Origin: Hamiltosporidium tvaerminnensis
Lineage: Eukaryota > Microsporidia > Dubosqiidae
Length of the DNA: 64,000 nucleotides
Direction: 5' to 3'
NCBI GenBank assembly: GCA_022605425.2
Contig: CM061246.1
Location: forward strand, 1,909,230 to 1,973,229
Part shown: positions 1 through 10,622 of the stretch, piece after piece
Position numbering within the stretch: the first letter of the stretch is position 1
Layout: every line of letters begins with the position of its first letter
Program-made: the position numbers and the translations under genes
The notes under the pieces: generated by a model
The model's database searches: none
The model's input: only the letters and a program-made list of their open reading frames with translations
Told to the model about the DNA's origin: nothing

Positions 1-474
1 ATACCAGAGGCAGTTTTCTTTCGACAATTCAGCTTTTATTTTTATAAAAACCAACCATTTTTTCTCTTCTTTCTTGTATCTTTGTATGAAAAAACTCTTG
101 GAAAGTAATCCTTAATGAATATGATAGATAATACAGTAAAAAACGATAAAATATTCACTATTTTCTTAATCACGCGTTCCTATACTTCATCACATTCCTT
201 TCATAGCTAAAAAAGCTGACTTATAAATTCAAATTATTATCTAATGGTATACTTTTTGTTTGTCAACTAATTTCAAAATTATATTCGATTGTTGTTTCTC
301 TGGTACATTTCCCATACTTCTCAATTTTCGGTTTTATGACTACTAGGAGAAATTTTTCACCTCTATTATTCTTACAAATACCCGCATTAGGTTGAATATA
401 AATGCATCTGTTTTATTTCATACGATGCTTAAATAGAACTTTTACAAATTTCGGCTGATATTTGTTCGAACCAG
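1..474. other. AT-rich sequence, no gene seen
   Basis: No reading frame, RNA gene or repeat that I recognise. The window may start inside a longer intergenic region. Confidence 0.5.
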
Positions 475-735
475 ATGATGCATTCGCTGTTTTTATTGAA
501 ACGAATTGATAAACCTTTAAACCCGGACTTTGTTTTGAGATGTTATGATCTTTCTCTTAAAAACCTAAGATTATTTAAACATCGAAATTCTGTATATATT
601 GGAAAAGTAGATTCCCGACTTTTATCTCATTGTAAAATAATCGGAACACTTCATATTGAAACATATACTTTAAGAAGATTTAATACTTTCGAGCATTATA
701 TTTCAAATGCAAATAAAAAGAGAAATTTTAAATAA
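475..735 (+). CDS. doubtful small basic ORF (86 aa)
   Basis: ATG-initiated 86-codon frame, rich in Leu, Arg, Lys and His, with no signal peptide, membrane segment or motif that I recognise. No CCC motif lies near the start, unlike several of the conserved genes in the window. It stands alone in gene-poor sequence. It could be a lineage-specific gene, a gene relic or a chance frame; composition alone does not decide. No function is proposed. Confidence 0.22.
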   Translation: MMHSLFLLKRIDKPLNPDFVLRCYDLSLKNLRLFKHRNSVYIGKVDSRLLSHCKIIGTLHIETYTLRRFNTFEHYISNANKKRNFK

Positions 736-1639
736 CAATCTTAAACCTTTACATGACATTTCCAATCCATTATTTTAATTGGTATTATTTCTCAGATCAA
801 TACAACAGTTTTGCACGACATGTCCTAGAAGTCGTGAAACGATTTGTATTATTTGAGAGTTTTTGCTCAATCGCTGAAAATTTCTTAAACGTTAAACAGT
901 TTCAGACTCTTTCGTTATTTTTTTCGATTTGAAATTTTATTGGTTCTACATTTGTATTTTCTTACATCGTCTTTATTTATTTTTAGTTAAGGTTTAACTT
1001 TATTGAATGTATCTTGCCGAGTTTTTAAATTTCAATAAGTTACCGTCTCCTTTATAAATGCTTTCGTCTCCTTTATAAAACAATCTTTCGTTTATTGATG
1101 CGATAGGTTTTGCTTTGTGTAAGTAAATTCTTGTTCCTGAACGAACTAGACTGCTTATTATTTCTTCCCGCTGTAATATTCTATCCTAATTATTTTAATC
1201 TCTTTTAAGTAAATGTTTCAGCCATTGATTTTTACTAAATTTCTCCAAAAACCATATAAATAAAATATAATAATAGATTAACATCGAAAAGTGCTGCAGA
1301 TAAAAATGGATTATAAATATTACTTCTGGTTTTTCCATTGCATAAATATAAATCGTTTATATTTGAAAGAATGCTTTATTTTTATAAAATCAAAGTTTTT
1401 CTAGTTATAATCAAATAGAACTTCTCTACTACTCTGTCACCATTCCTTAGTTTCTCAATCTTGCATATTTTCATCCAAAATAAACATAAAATCAATATAA
1501 TGAGTGAGAAGTTTATTCATATTTTTTTAATATATATTGCCTAGGTTGTGATTTAAAGTGTAATCCCATCTTGAGCTACCTAAGAAAAGCTACATTCCGA
1601 CTTATTTTAAACTTTTTAGGAAAAATATATTTCAGTAAA
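736..1639. other. AT-rich intergenic, nothing recognised
   Basis: T-rich on the + strand, with no long frame and no clear repeat. Confidence 0.5.
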
Positions 1640-2290
1640 GATTTTTTCGGCAATTTACACGGGGTTCCATTAAGGCGTTGTCATTTTGTAAAACTGGTAT
1701 AACCACTTATTTAGCATTCATCCTCATTGGAGATAGAGCCCTGCACGAGCGCTGGACGCAGTTAATAATACCGCTTACCGGTATTTTTCCAGTGGGGTTG
1801 TTTACTTTTTCGGGTTTCGTAGCAAGTGGTTTTAAAAGGTGGGTTGTTGGCTTTACGCCTAACCTCACCCCGTAGGACCAGTCTCCTTTAGTGGCCTTTT
1901 ACGCCAAGCAAAGAATACCAAAAGCCAATTTGCTTCCAGGGTAGTGAGGAAGTACTTTAGTCTTCCTAGCTTTTTTTAATATTATGGGTTTTTTGTATCA
2001 CCAGGCCAATAATTCTTTGATTATCAGTGAGTACAGGCATGGTTTTCATACTTTTACTTGTCCAAAACCTACAGGTTCAGTCATGATTTTTAACCTAGTA
2101 TATAGAATAAATACAAACCAGCTTTTTTGGACAACTTTCACTGTTTTCTAGACCTTTACCTTTATATATCAATTCCAACCCAACAAACTCGGCCCCGTGT
2201 GATTATATGGTACTAAGTATCCAAATAATAATTTTCAAGCTTTCCACACGTAAACCTTGCCCATAAAATATTTTTAGTGTCTTAATTCTT
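1640..2290. other. GC-enriched island of unknown nature
   Basis: Stands out from its surroundings by base composition, most clearly at about 1,660-1,960, where GC-rich words and short self-complementary stretches occur (for example around 1,835-1,875). A 65-codon frame at 1678-1875 starts with TTG and looks incidental. I found no second copy in the window and no terminal repeats or target-site duplication. It may be a decayed transposon fragment (possibly read on the - strand) or a structured RNA locus. Unresolved. Confidence 0.35.
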
Positions 2291-3795
2291 TCTTATTGCT
2301 AATTTTTAGTAACAATTCTCATTTAAAGAGCCAATAATCGACTCAAAAAATTTTCTGAGTGAAAAAGTTTTATTTTGCTTTCAAGATTGCAATTTATTTA
2401 CAAAAAAGCTTAATTATTTATTTTCAAGTTATTTATATGTCTCTAAGATAAAATAATTCGCTTAAATTAAATTAATCTGCCTATTTCTCTACTGATAAGT
2501 AAAATGTATGAATAAACTGGCCATGGATGGTTATTTAAGTCAAAAAACATCATTTCTTAAATGTTATTTTCTTAATTTCTAAAATGCAATATAATATCAT
2601 GTTAATCACAAATTACAGAAGCCAACAACCATGCTCTATGAATTTGAAACAATAAACAAGACATAGAAACAAAAAGAAAATAAACCTTTTCTAAATTCTC
2701 AGGATCTTTGTGTCAATAAAAAACGAATATTTTAAATATCTAATTAACTATTTTAAAAAATAAAAACTGTAATTTCATCAAAATTTAAGATTTAACATAA
2801 ATGAAGATAGGATGTGAAATAAAATTTTATATTCGCTTTTTGCATCCTATAAGTAAAAATTAAAATGTCCATAGTTATGTTAGACTTTTAAATATTTAGC
2901 TCATTCAAAAATTAAACTCAAATATTTACAAATATAACATCATTATGAGCAAAGATATTTTATAAATCAAAAATATTTCGTAAGCTGTTGCTCTTATAAC
3001 AATCAATGAATGAAAAGAAGATACATATATCGTAAATATGATAATATATATAATTCCCATCAATATCTTATGACAAGGGTATACCTATAGACTTTAATTT
3101 ATTTAATCATTTAAAATATCTTTGGAAAATATATTTTTAGCCAAATAATATTTACTTTTGTTTTATCTTTCAAACAAATATTTGATCTCAGTACTTTAAA
3201 TATTCTAAAATAAAATAAAAAAACAAACTTTTTAAAAATATTCATTTATCAAATTTATATTTAATTCTTTCTCAAAAGCAATCAAATTGTAATTTTATAC
3301 ACAATGAAACATTTAGAAAGAAAGATATTATAAAAATAAATCACAAATATAAATTATATTCGAATATTTCGATGTTTGTATAAGTAAATGTAAATACCGA
3401 ATAAGAATCTCCAATTTCAAAAAAATACTAATATTTTAATCCTTTGTATAATGAAGTAAAGATCATTAAATTGTATTATAGATCATTAAATTGTATTTGA
3501 TTCTACGAAAATGAAAAAAAATATTAAATAAAATAAATAGTAAATAAAAAAAATAGTAAATATATTTTTCAGACTATTTTTTACCATAAAATAATTATTA
3601 CTTATTTTACTGATTGATTCTCCAAAAAAAACTTTTATTTTTTGTACAATAAATGATCTAATTTATCTTTTTGAGAATAGCATTGAATTATTAACAGTTT
3701 TAATTTATTCGTAATGTATTTCAAACCGAAAAATGAAATCAAAAAATAATTTAAGAAAAAATTACATCAATTTTTACTTTCATCATTAAAATGTC
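2291..3795. other. AT-rich intergenic
   Basis: Very AT-rich, with many short A and T runs. Apart from the 20-bp duplication at 3461-3499, nothing is recognised. Confidence 0.5.
3461..3499. repeat. two-unit 20-bp tandem duplication
   Basis: The word GATCATTAAATTGTATT occurs at 3461 and again at 3481, a 20-bp period. Confidence 0.8.
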
Positions 3796-3823
3796 CAATT
3801 TATTTAATAAAATTCTGGGTTAA
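3796..3823 (-). mobile_element. 3'-end fragment of the Dong/R4-like LINE
   Basis: These 28 bases read on the - strand match the 3' tail of the truncated Dong-like copy ending near 21,434 at 27 of 28 positions; both begin TTAACCCAGAATT. The first half also matches the 3' end of the larger copy near 23,075. Coding sequence upstream of this tail is not convincingly recognisable, so this is a very short or very decayed insertion. Confidence 0.6.
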
Positions 3824-4633
3824 CAAATTTTCTCTCATTTAACTAAATTTCTTCCATCAATTATTCATCATTAAAAAAATATTTATTTAAAGTAAAAAAA
3901 TTATCTGTAAAACTAATAAATGAATATTTAAAGAAGAAATAATCAAATATTTCAATAGAAAATAAATATTCTAATGAATAAGTATTAAAAATCAAACAAA
4001 TACTTCTTATCTTTTAAAAAATATCATCTTAGTACTTTAATTATTAATATAAAAACTTAAATATCACATAACTTATCAGACTCATCAAATTATTTTCTTG
4101 AATTTTCTCAAATTTTTTAGATTATTATTTGATTTAAAGATATATTTTTCAATTTTATAAATATATTGTAACTACTTGTATCGTTACTTGATTTAATTTT
4201 ATATTTTATTTATATTTATTTTATAAATCTATTAAAGTAAGTTCTTCTTTTTTTGAGTCTGTAAAATAATAAGAAAAACTTTCTTTTTTTGAGTCTGTAA
4301 AATAATAAGAAAAAAAATCTTTTATTTTTGGTATCCTAATTCTTAAAAAATCTCATTTTTCAAAACTTGCAAAAAAACTGATTTAAATATAAATTTTTTA
4401 AATTATAATAACATCTAATATAAGAATTGGTATTTTTCTCAGATGTTTAGAAAAAAAAATCTTTCTATTTTTGTTATATTCCAATCTTCGTACTTTTAGA
4501 ATAGTTCTATATGAATCATATATGTTTAATTAATATATATCACGTGATATAGTGATTATCTCACATTGATTTATCTAAACTGTAATCAAAGCTATTAAGA
4601 GAGAAATATTTGAGTTTCTTAAATATTGCTTTT
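3824..4633. other. AT-rich intergenic
   Basis: Extremely AT-rich. Besides the two-copy repeat at 4245-4316, nothing is recognised. Confidence 0.5.
4245..4316. repeat. two-unit 36-bp tandem duplication
   Basis: A 36-bp unit beginning TTCTTTTTTTGAGTCTGTAA starts at 4245 and again at 4281, nearly identical. Confidence 0.85.
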
Positions 4634-4830
4634 CTTAGCCGTTTAAAAAACAAAATATCGAAAGAAGTTTCAGTGCACACTTACATCAATGTATCGTTAT
4701 AATTTAATTTCTTAGACATTTAAAAAACAAAATACAAAGAAGTCTCATTCACACTTACAGCAATATATCGTTATAATTTGATTGCTTACCCATTTAAAAC
4801 ACCAAATATAATATAAATTCCATTGTATAC
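4634..4830. repeat. three-unit ~75-bp tandem repeat upstream of eEF2
   Basis: Three imperfect units start at about 4634, 4711 and 4784 (spacing 77 and 73). Each begins CTTA followed by a CATTTAAAA-like stretch. The first two also share CACACTTACA and TATCGTTATAATTT words. The third unit is the most diverged. Confidence 0.75.
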
Positions 4831-5131
4831 CGTCCAAAAATTCATTATTAAGAATCATTGTTTTTCCTTCTTTATAGAAATCAAAAAAAATATAAATTCG
4901 ATTAAATACTACTTATATCACTATAATACAAATAATTATATTTCTTTAAATCATTTAAGAATAAAATTTCTCAGAATAAATTAGAATATCATAGACTTAC
5001 TAAACAGTGATTACAATTTATTTCCAAATCAAATTTTTATTAAAAAAAAAAATTAAAAATTTCCTAAACTTTTTCTATCCAAATATTTTTCCATCCAAAT
5101 TTTTTTTGTACAAAATTTTTTTTCAACCGAA

Positions 5132-5135
5132 CCCC
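5132..5135 (+). promoter_or_regulatory. CCCC motif upstream of eEF2
   Basis: A CCCC tetranucleotide within AACCCCTTC lies about 20 bp upstream of the eEF2 ATG, in otherwise almost C/G-free sequence. CCC-like motifs just upstream of start codons are a described microsporidian promoter signal; its role here is inferred. Confidence 0.45.
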
Positions 5136-5155
5136 TTCAAAACTAAGAAGTACAG

Positions 5156-7846
5156 ATGGTAGATCTCTCAATAAAAAAAGTAGAAGAAATGATGAAAAAT
5201 CAACTAAACATCCGTAATATATCGGTAATCGCACACGTAGATCACGGTAAAAGTACTTTGACTGATACTTTGGTTATCAAAGCAAAGATAGCTTCTCAAG
5301 AAAGTGGTGGTGGAAGATATATGGATACACGTGCTGATGAACAAGAAAGAGGTATTACTATCAAATCCACTGCTATTTCAATGCATTTTGAATTACCAGA
5401 ATCTGTTTTGAAAGGTCATTTAAATCAAAAACATAATGGAAATGAATTTCTTATCAATTTAATAGATTCTCCCGGTCACGTGGATTTCAGTTCAGAAGTA
5501 ACGGCAGCATTGAGAGTAACTGATGGTGCTATTGTTGTAGTTGACTGTGTGGATGGTATATGTGTACAAACTGAAACTGTGTTGAGACAGGCAGTTGCAG
5601 AAAAAATCCGACCGACCGTTTGTCTCAATAAAGTCGATCGAGCTCTTTTAGAACTTCAAGAATCAAAAGCACAACTTTATGCTCGTTTTAGAAGAAGAGT
5701 AGAAGATTTCAATGCAAAACTTCAAATGATTACACTTGGAAAAGAAGATAGCAGATTTCCAATCCATAACCTTCAACCCGAATTAAACGAATTTTCATTT
5801 TGTTCTGGTTTACAAGGGTGGGGATTTACACTCAGACAATTCGCTTCTTTCTATGCTGAAAGATTTAATGTTAAAGACAAACCAGAAGGAGAAAAGAGAA
5901 TTTGTAAAATGCTCTGGGCAAATGATGTATTTTATACGGCAGAAGACCCATTCGATACAACCGGTACTTTCAAAAAACAAGGAAGCCCTGAAAAAGCACC
6001 TTTTATTGTTTTCATTTTAAATCCAATTTACACGGTAAGAGATTACTGTATGGCTGTCCAACACGAAAATTTACGTAACTTTTTGACAAAATATAATGTC
6101 ACTCTTCCCACAGATCTTCCAAATGAACCAAAAACACTCTTTAAATTGGTAATGCGTACTTGGTTACCAGCTGCAGATACAATGTTGGAACAAATTATTT
6201 TACAACTTCCTTCTCCTGTTCTAAGTCAGAGTTACAGATACGATTCACTCTATGAAGGACCCGTTGATGATATTGTAGCTTTGGGAATAAAAAATGCGGC
6301 AGTTGATTCTTTCAAATGCTCTGATCAAATGAGTAGTGAAATGATGCAAAAATTAAATATCAAAGTAGACGCTAATAATAATGCTGTAGATGCTAATAAT
6401 AATCCTATTGATGCTAATAATTATATGGTGGATGTCAACAATAATGTTGTTTCAGCTCCTTTGGCTGTTTACATTTCAAAAATGGTTCCGTATTCTGATA
6501 ACAGATTTATTGCATTTGGAAGAGTTTTTTCAGGTAAAGTAACTCCTGGTATGAAAGTCAGAGTACAGGGACCTGATTATGTGCCAGGTTCTAAAAATGA
6601 TCTTTTTATTGCAAACATTCAACGTACAGTAGTTATGATGGGTAGAACTGTCAAAGATGTAAGTATGTGTCCAGCTGGAAATATTATAGGTTTGATAGGA
6701 ATTGATGACAAATTAAAGAAAACAGGAACAATTACCAACACTGATGTTGCTCATAATATTAAAGGTATGAAATTTAGTGTAAGTCCTGTCGTAAAATACA
6801 GTGTAAGTCCTTTAAATCCTGTTGACCTTCCAAAATTGAAGGCAGGTCTCGCCAAATTAAGTAAAAGTGATCCTTTAAGTGTTGTCAATTTCAGTGACAA
6901 TGGAGAACTTACAATAGCAGGAGCAGGTGAATTACATTTAGAAGTTTGTTTAAAAGACTTGGAAGAGGATTACGCAGGAGTAAAAATTGTATATGGTGAA
7001 CCATGTGTCAGTTATTTGGAAGGAATCCGTAATAGTGTCTTAGAACCTAAAATGTGTAAAAGCAGTAACAAACACAACAGAATTTATATGACTTGTAGTT
7101 CTTTAGACCGTGCAGTCGTAGAAAATCTTGAAAATGGAAAATTGGTGGTCCGAGATCCAAAAGAAAGAGTGGCAGCTTTTAATTCTGTGTTAGGAATTAG
7201 AGACGATTGGATTAAAAAAATTATGTTTTACGGACCGGAAGACAAAGGACCAAATCTGTTTGTTGATGCTACTAAGGGTATTGCATATTTAAATGAAGTT
7301 AAAGAATATTTAAGAGAAGGATTTAGAGATGTGACTAGTAAAGGACCTTTGATAGAAGAAAAACTACGAGGAGTTAGATTTGAATTGACTGATATGGTTC
7401 TTCACTCAGATGCTATTCATAGAACAGGAAATCAAATTACGATGCCGGTAAGTGAAGTCTGTAGAGGACTAATAATGGCAGCTACACCAGTTCTATACGA
7501 ACCTATTTTTAGAATTGAAGTAAATGTGGCCACAGAAGCAATGAGTGAGGTAATTGCTTTACTTGCGACAAGAAGAGGTGATGCAGAAGAAGTTAAAGAA
7601 GACGGTTCATCAAGAACAAATATTTATGGAATTTTACCAGTAAAAGAAAGTTTTGGATTTAATGCTGCTTTGATGAAAGTCACACGTGGACAAGCAAGTA
7701 GTAGTTTGTGTTTCAGTCATTATGAAGTTATGCCTGGAAATCTTGCGATGGAAGGTAGTTTGATGCATGAGGTTGTTACAACAATCAGAAATAAGAAAAA
7801 GTTTGGTAAACTTAAGAGTGCTGATGAGTATTTTGATAGGCTTTGA
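5156..7846 (+). CDS. EFT1: translation elongation factor 2 (eEF2)
   Basis: Cytosolic GTPase that drives ribosomal translocation. The N-terminus aligns naturally with eEF2 from the first Met. The P-loop AHVDHGKST is at residues 26-34, followed by the switch region DEQERGITI, DSPGHVDF near 104 and NKVD near 157. The C-terminal half has the domain IV loop HSDAIHRTGNQ near 750-760, where the diphthamide histidine lies, and the protein ends EYFDRL as family members do. At 896 aa it is longer than the usual ~840-860. Part of the excess is a low-complexity insertion at about 404-432, four to five imperfect VDANNN-type hexapeptides just before the conserved SKMVP strand of domain II. A CCCC motif precedes the start and a tandem array follows the stop by about 25 bp. 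Identity is secure; the symbol follows yeast. Confidence 0.98.
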   Translation: MVDLSIKKVEEMMKNQLNIRNISVIAHVDHGKSTLTDTLVIKAKIASQESGGGRYMDTRADEQERGITIKSTAISMHFELPESVLKGHLNQKHNGNEFLINLIDSPGHVDFSSEVTAALRVTDGAIVVVDCVDGICVQTETVLRQAVAEKIRPTVCLNKVDRALLELQESKAQLYARFRRRVEDFNAKLQMITLGKEDSRFPIHNLQPELNEFSFCSGLQGWGFTLRQFASFYAERFNVKDKPEGEKRICKMLWANDVFYTAEDPFDTTGTFKKQGSPEKAPFIVFILNPIYTVRDYCMAVQHENLRNFLTKYNVTLPTDLPNEPKTLFKLVMRTWLPAADTMLEQIILQLPSPVLSQSYRYDSLYEGPVDDIVALGIKNAAVDSFKCSDQMSSEMMQKLNIKVDANNNAVDANNNPIDANNYMVDVNNNVVSAPLAVYISKMVPYSDNRFIAFGRVFSGKVTPGMKVRVQGPDYVPGSKNDLFIANIQRTVVMMGRTVKDVSMCPAGNIIGLIGIDDKLKKTGTITNTDVAHNIKGMKFSVSPVVKYSVSPLNPVDLPKLKAGLAKLSKSDPLSVVNFSDNGELTIAGAGELHLEVCLKDLEEDYAGVKIVYGEPCVSYLEGIRNSVLEPKMCKSSNKHNRIYMTCSSLDRAVVENLENGKLVVRDPKERVAAFNSVLGIRDDWIKKIMFYGPEDKGPNLFVDATKGIAYLNEVKEYLREGFRDVTSKGPLIEEKLRGVRFELTDMVLHSDAIHRTGNQITMPVSEVCRGLIMAATPVLYEPIFRIEVNVATEAMSEVIALLATRRGDAEEVKEDGSSRTNIYGILPVKESFGFNAALMKVTRGQASSSLCFSHYEVMPGNLAMEGSLMHEVVTTIRNKKKFGKLKSADEYFDRL

Positions 7847-7870
7847 GATAGGTTTATTAAAAATTTGAGG

Positions 7871-8270
7871 TTTTATTTTGTCTTTTGGATTCATTTAATT
7901 CATTTTTTTTTTGTGTTGAATAGGCTTGCCATTATTTTAATTTTTTTTATTTTGTCTTTTGGATTCATTTAATTCATTTTTTTTGTGTTTGAATAGGCTT
8001 GTCTTACCATTATTTTAATTTATTTTTATGAATTCATTTGGATTCATTTAATTCATTTTTTTTTGTGTTTGAATAGGCTTGGATTGTCATTATTTTAATT
8101 TATTCTTATGAATTCATTTGGTTTTTAATTTTTTTTGTGTTGAATAGGTTTTCTTGCCATTATTTTTTATTTTTATGAATTCATTTGGTTTTTTTTTGTG
8201 TTGAATAGTTTTGGCTTGTCCTTATTTTACTTTATTCTTATGAATTCTTTTGGATTTTTTATATTTTTCT
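7871..8270. repeat. tandem repeat directly 3' of eEF2
   Basis: About six imperfect units of 65-80 bp. A GGATTC/GGTTTT anchor recurs near 7887, 7961, 8040, 8120, 8187 and 8252. Each unit combines a GAATTCATTTGG-like block with TGTTGAATAGGCTTG and CCATTATTTTA. The TAGGCTTG word resembles the last eEF2 codons (ATAGGCTTTGAG), so the unit may have been seeded by the gene end. Confidence 0.8.
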
Positions 8271-8310
8271 AAAATTCTTAACATTGTAATTCAAATTTTT
8301 CTTTTAATTT

Positions 8311-9030
8311 TCATGGAGAGAGGATAACCACATTAAAAACTATCTGCTTGCAAAAAATATGTAAAATTTGCTTTAAAAATCATTGTTTGGATTTTAAGTG
8401 GGTTTAAAACCATAGTACATCTTCTGATGTTCAATTGAAATTTATATGGGAATTGTAAAGTCTATAAAATGTTGATAATTCTTTTAAAAATTTATTTTGT
8501 AGTTTTTTATGTAATTAGATTGGAAATAACGACAGAAATTTAATCCGATTGCCATGTAAAAGCATGGAAGCGTGGTTATGCTCTTTCGGGTTAGAAGACT
8601 TAGCGCCTAGTGAATGCAAAAAAAAACAAATTTTTAAAAGCACTGGAATTCTAAGTAGCAGGTTATACATATTGGTAAGTCATAATAATTTTAGGTGAGG
8701 TATATAAGTCTCCAATATATTTCCAAATTTATGGTTTGATTTTGGATCGGAAATTGTAAAGTAATTGGGAATCTTGCTATTCCCTCAAAATCTAAAGGTC
8801 GCTCGATCTACGATTAGACTCTAGACAAACACGGTAACCAACATTTGCAACTTCATAAACAGGAAATTACATATAAATACTTTTTAAATAAAAATTTTTG
8901 TAATTTGTAGAGTCTTTAGGAAATATAAACGGAAATCAGAAGATCAGTTATTTATACTAAACCTAAAAATATTTTAGTATCATTCAAATCGTACAACATA
9001 TATCATTGCTTTTAAATATTTAATACTTCA
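8311..9030 (+). mobile_element. dispersed repeat family A, copy 1 (decayed)
   Basis: Collinear with copy 2 (9879-10610) along its whole length. Shared blocks include GAGGATAACCACAT near the 5' end, GCCATGTAAAAGCATGGA, GGGTTAGAAGACTTAGCGCC, CTAAGTAGCAGGTTATAC, and TAAACCTA near the 3' end. Differences from copy 2 run mainly from G/C to A/T, consistent with old neutral decay. It lies directly after the eEF2 tandem repeat. No convincing target-site duplication remains; an 8-bp TTTTAATT near both ends could be chance. Confidence 0.8.
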
Positions 9031-9866
9031 AACGAAGATTCATTTTAATTAAAGAAATAAATCTGTAAAAAAGTATAAATTCTATTTTCTTTTTTATCTC
9101 TCATTTTGATTCGGTTTTTATATTTAAATTTATACTAAATAAGCAAGAATATTTATAAAAATAAATTTAAACTGATTCGGTTATAAAAAGCTTTCGAAAT
9201 GTTTTTAGAATTAAAATTTGATTTATAATCTTACATACGAATTGAGAACACATTATAATATTATTATATTATGATTAAAGATATTAGACTATAATTCTGA
9301 TATAATTTAATTCTTTAATACTTTTTGTTATATTCTTACAATACTAAATAAAAAAAAATATGATTTGCTACTCGAATCAAAGGATTATATTTCGATAGCA
9401 AATAATTTATACAAAAGTTATGTTTCTGTCCTTGATTCATCCATTATCTTTCCAATTATTTCTATTTTTCTATAAATGATAGGCATAGAATTGTAGGATG
9501 TAAAAAACGACTTTGTTTTAATCTAAGAATTAAATTTTTATATATAAAATGTCAATATATTATTCTTATTCATATTAAGCGATGCACTTTAATTTCAGAA
9601 CTGATTAATAAAAGAAATATTTCATTATATCAAGATAACCCGATACATTGTTCTATATTAACAAATAAACAGGTTTTGGTTAAATTTATCTTCAATTTTA
9701 CAATGAAAAAAAATATAAATTTTACTTGTTTTCATAATTGAATATTATCTTTTCTTTTTTAAAAAAATAGATGTAGCCAACTTAAATAAAAGTATGGTTA
9801 AACAAAATAAGAAAATTTTATTTAAAAAATTAAAGATTATAATTATTTTTAACTCTTTAATATATA
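9031..9866. other. AT-rich spacer between the two family A copies
   Basis: No gene, frame or repeat recognised. Confidence 0.5.
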
Positions 9867-9878
9867 TTACTAGAGGTT
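9867..9878 (+). repeat. left target-site duplication of family A copy 2
   Basis: TTACTAGAGGTT, repeated exactly at 10611-10622 on the other side of the element. Confidence 0.8.
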
Positions 9879-10610
9879 TTGTGGAGGGAGGATAACCACA
9901 TAAAAAACTTTCTGCTTGGCAATGAGTGTGTGAAACTGGTGTGAGATCATTGTTTGGATTTTTGGTGGGAATAAAACCACACTACATCTTCGGTTGTTCC
10001 ATGAGAGTTGTTATGAGGAGAAGAGGTCTAAGAAATGGAGAAACTTTTTCTACAAATTTATTTGTAGTTTTTTATGTAACCAGATTGCAGACCGCAGCTG
10101 AAAATGTAGGTAATTGCCATGTAAAAGCATGGAAACCTAGCCTTGCTCACTCGGGTTAGAAGACTTAGCGCCTGGGAGATATAAAACAAAAAAACCATTA
10201 AAAGCCGGGAGAGCTAAGTAGCAGGTTATACCTGTTGGTATGACATTGCACTGTCTAGGTGGACCCCATGTAAATCTCTGAAATATATCTTAGCTAGAAG
10301 TTTATTGGGTTCAGAAAGTGTAGAGTAAGTGGGAATGCTGCATAGTCTTGGGGGAGCCCAGGGGGGCTTCGGCCTTCGATCACACTCCATGCAACGGACA
10401 TTAACGAACTCCGGGCAACTGCCTCGCCTAGTAATTAGGTTCTACACACCTGGTAGATGAAAGGCTTTGGGACGTAGGTATCGCAGGGGTTACCGATGGA
10501 GTGTTGGGGTAGCAGTAATTTATGTTAAACCTAGAACTGCGTTAATGTCATAAAAACAAAATATAACACTTGCCACTGTTTTGAAAAAGATGTGATATTT
10601 TTAAATAAAG
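9879..10610 (+). mobile_element. dispersed repeat family A, copy 2 (reference copy, 732 bp)
   Basis: The GC-richest and least decayed copy of an unclassified mobile repeat. It is bounded by a perfect 12-bp direct repeat and ends in an A/T-rich tail, which fits insertion by a retroposition-type mechanism. No long reading frame spans it: the longest frame (9926-10159) starts with GTG and is not conserved in the other copies. A GC-rich self-complementary segment (about 10,345-10,380, with GGCTTCGGCC) suggests RNA structure. I found no recognisable pol III boxes, rRNA or tRNA similarity. It could be a SINE-like or LINE-derived non-autonomous element. Other copies: 8311-9030 (+), 62075-62790 (-), fragment 30161-30270 (+). 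Confidence 0.85.
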
Positions 10611-10622
10611 TTACTAGAGGTT
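10611..10622 (+). repeat. right target-site duplication of family A copy 2
   Basis: Exact second copy of TTACTAGAGGTT from 9867-9878. Confidence 0.8.

Noticed and set aside
1678-1875. 65-codon frame in the GC-rich island
   Set aside because: TTG start, no motif; likely only reflects fewer stops in GC-richer DNA.
9926-10159. 77-codon frame inside family A copy 2
   Set aside because: GTG start, not conserved in copies 1 and 3; the repeat as a whole does not keep a reading frame.
8311-10610. Family A as ribosomal RNA or RNase P/7SL RNA
   Set aside because: No universally conserved rRNA blocks or signal-recognition motifs recognised; the target-site duplication and dispersed copies fit a mobile repeat better.
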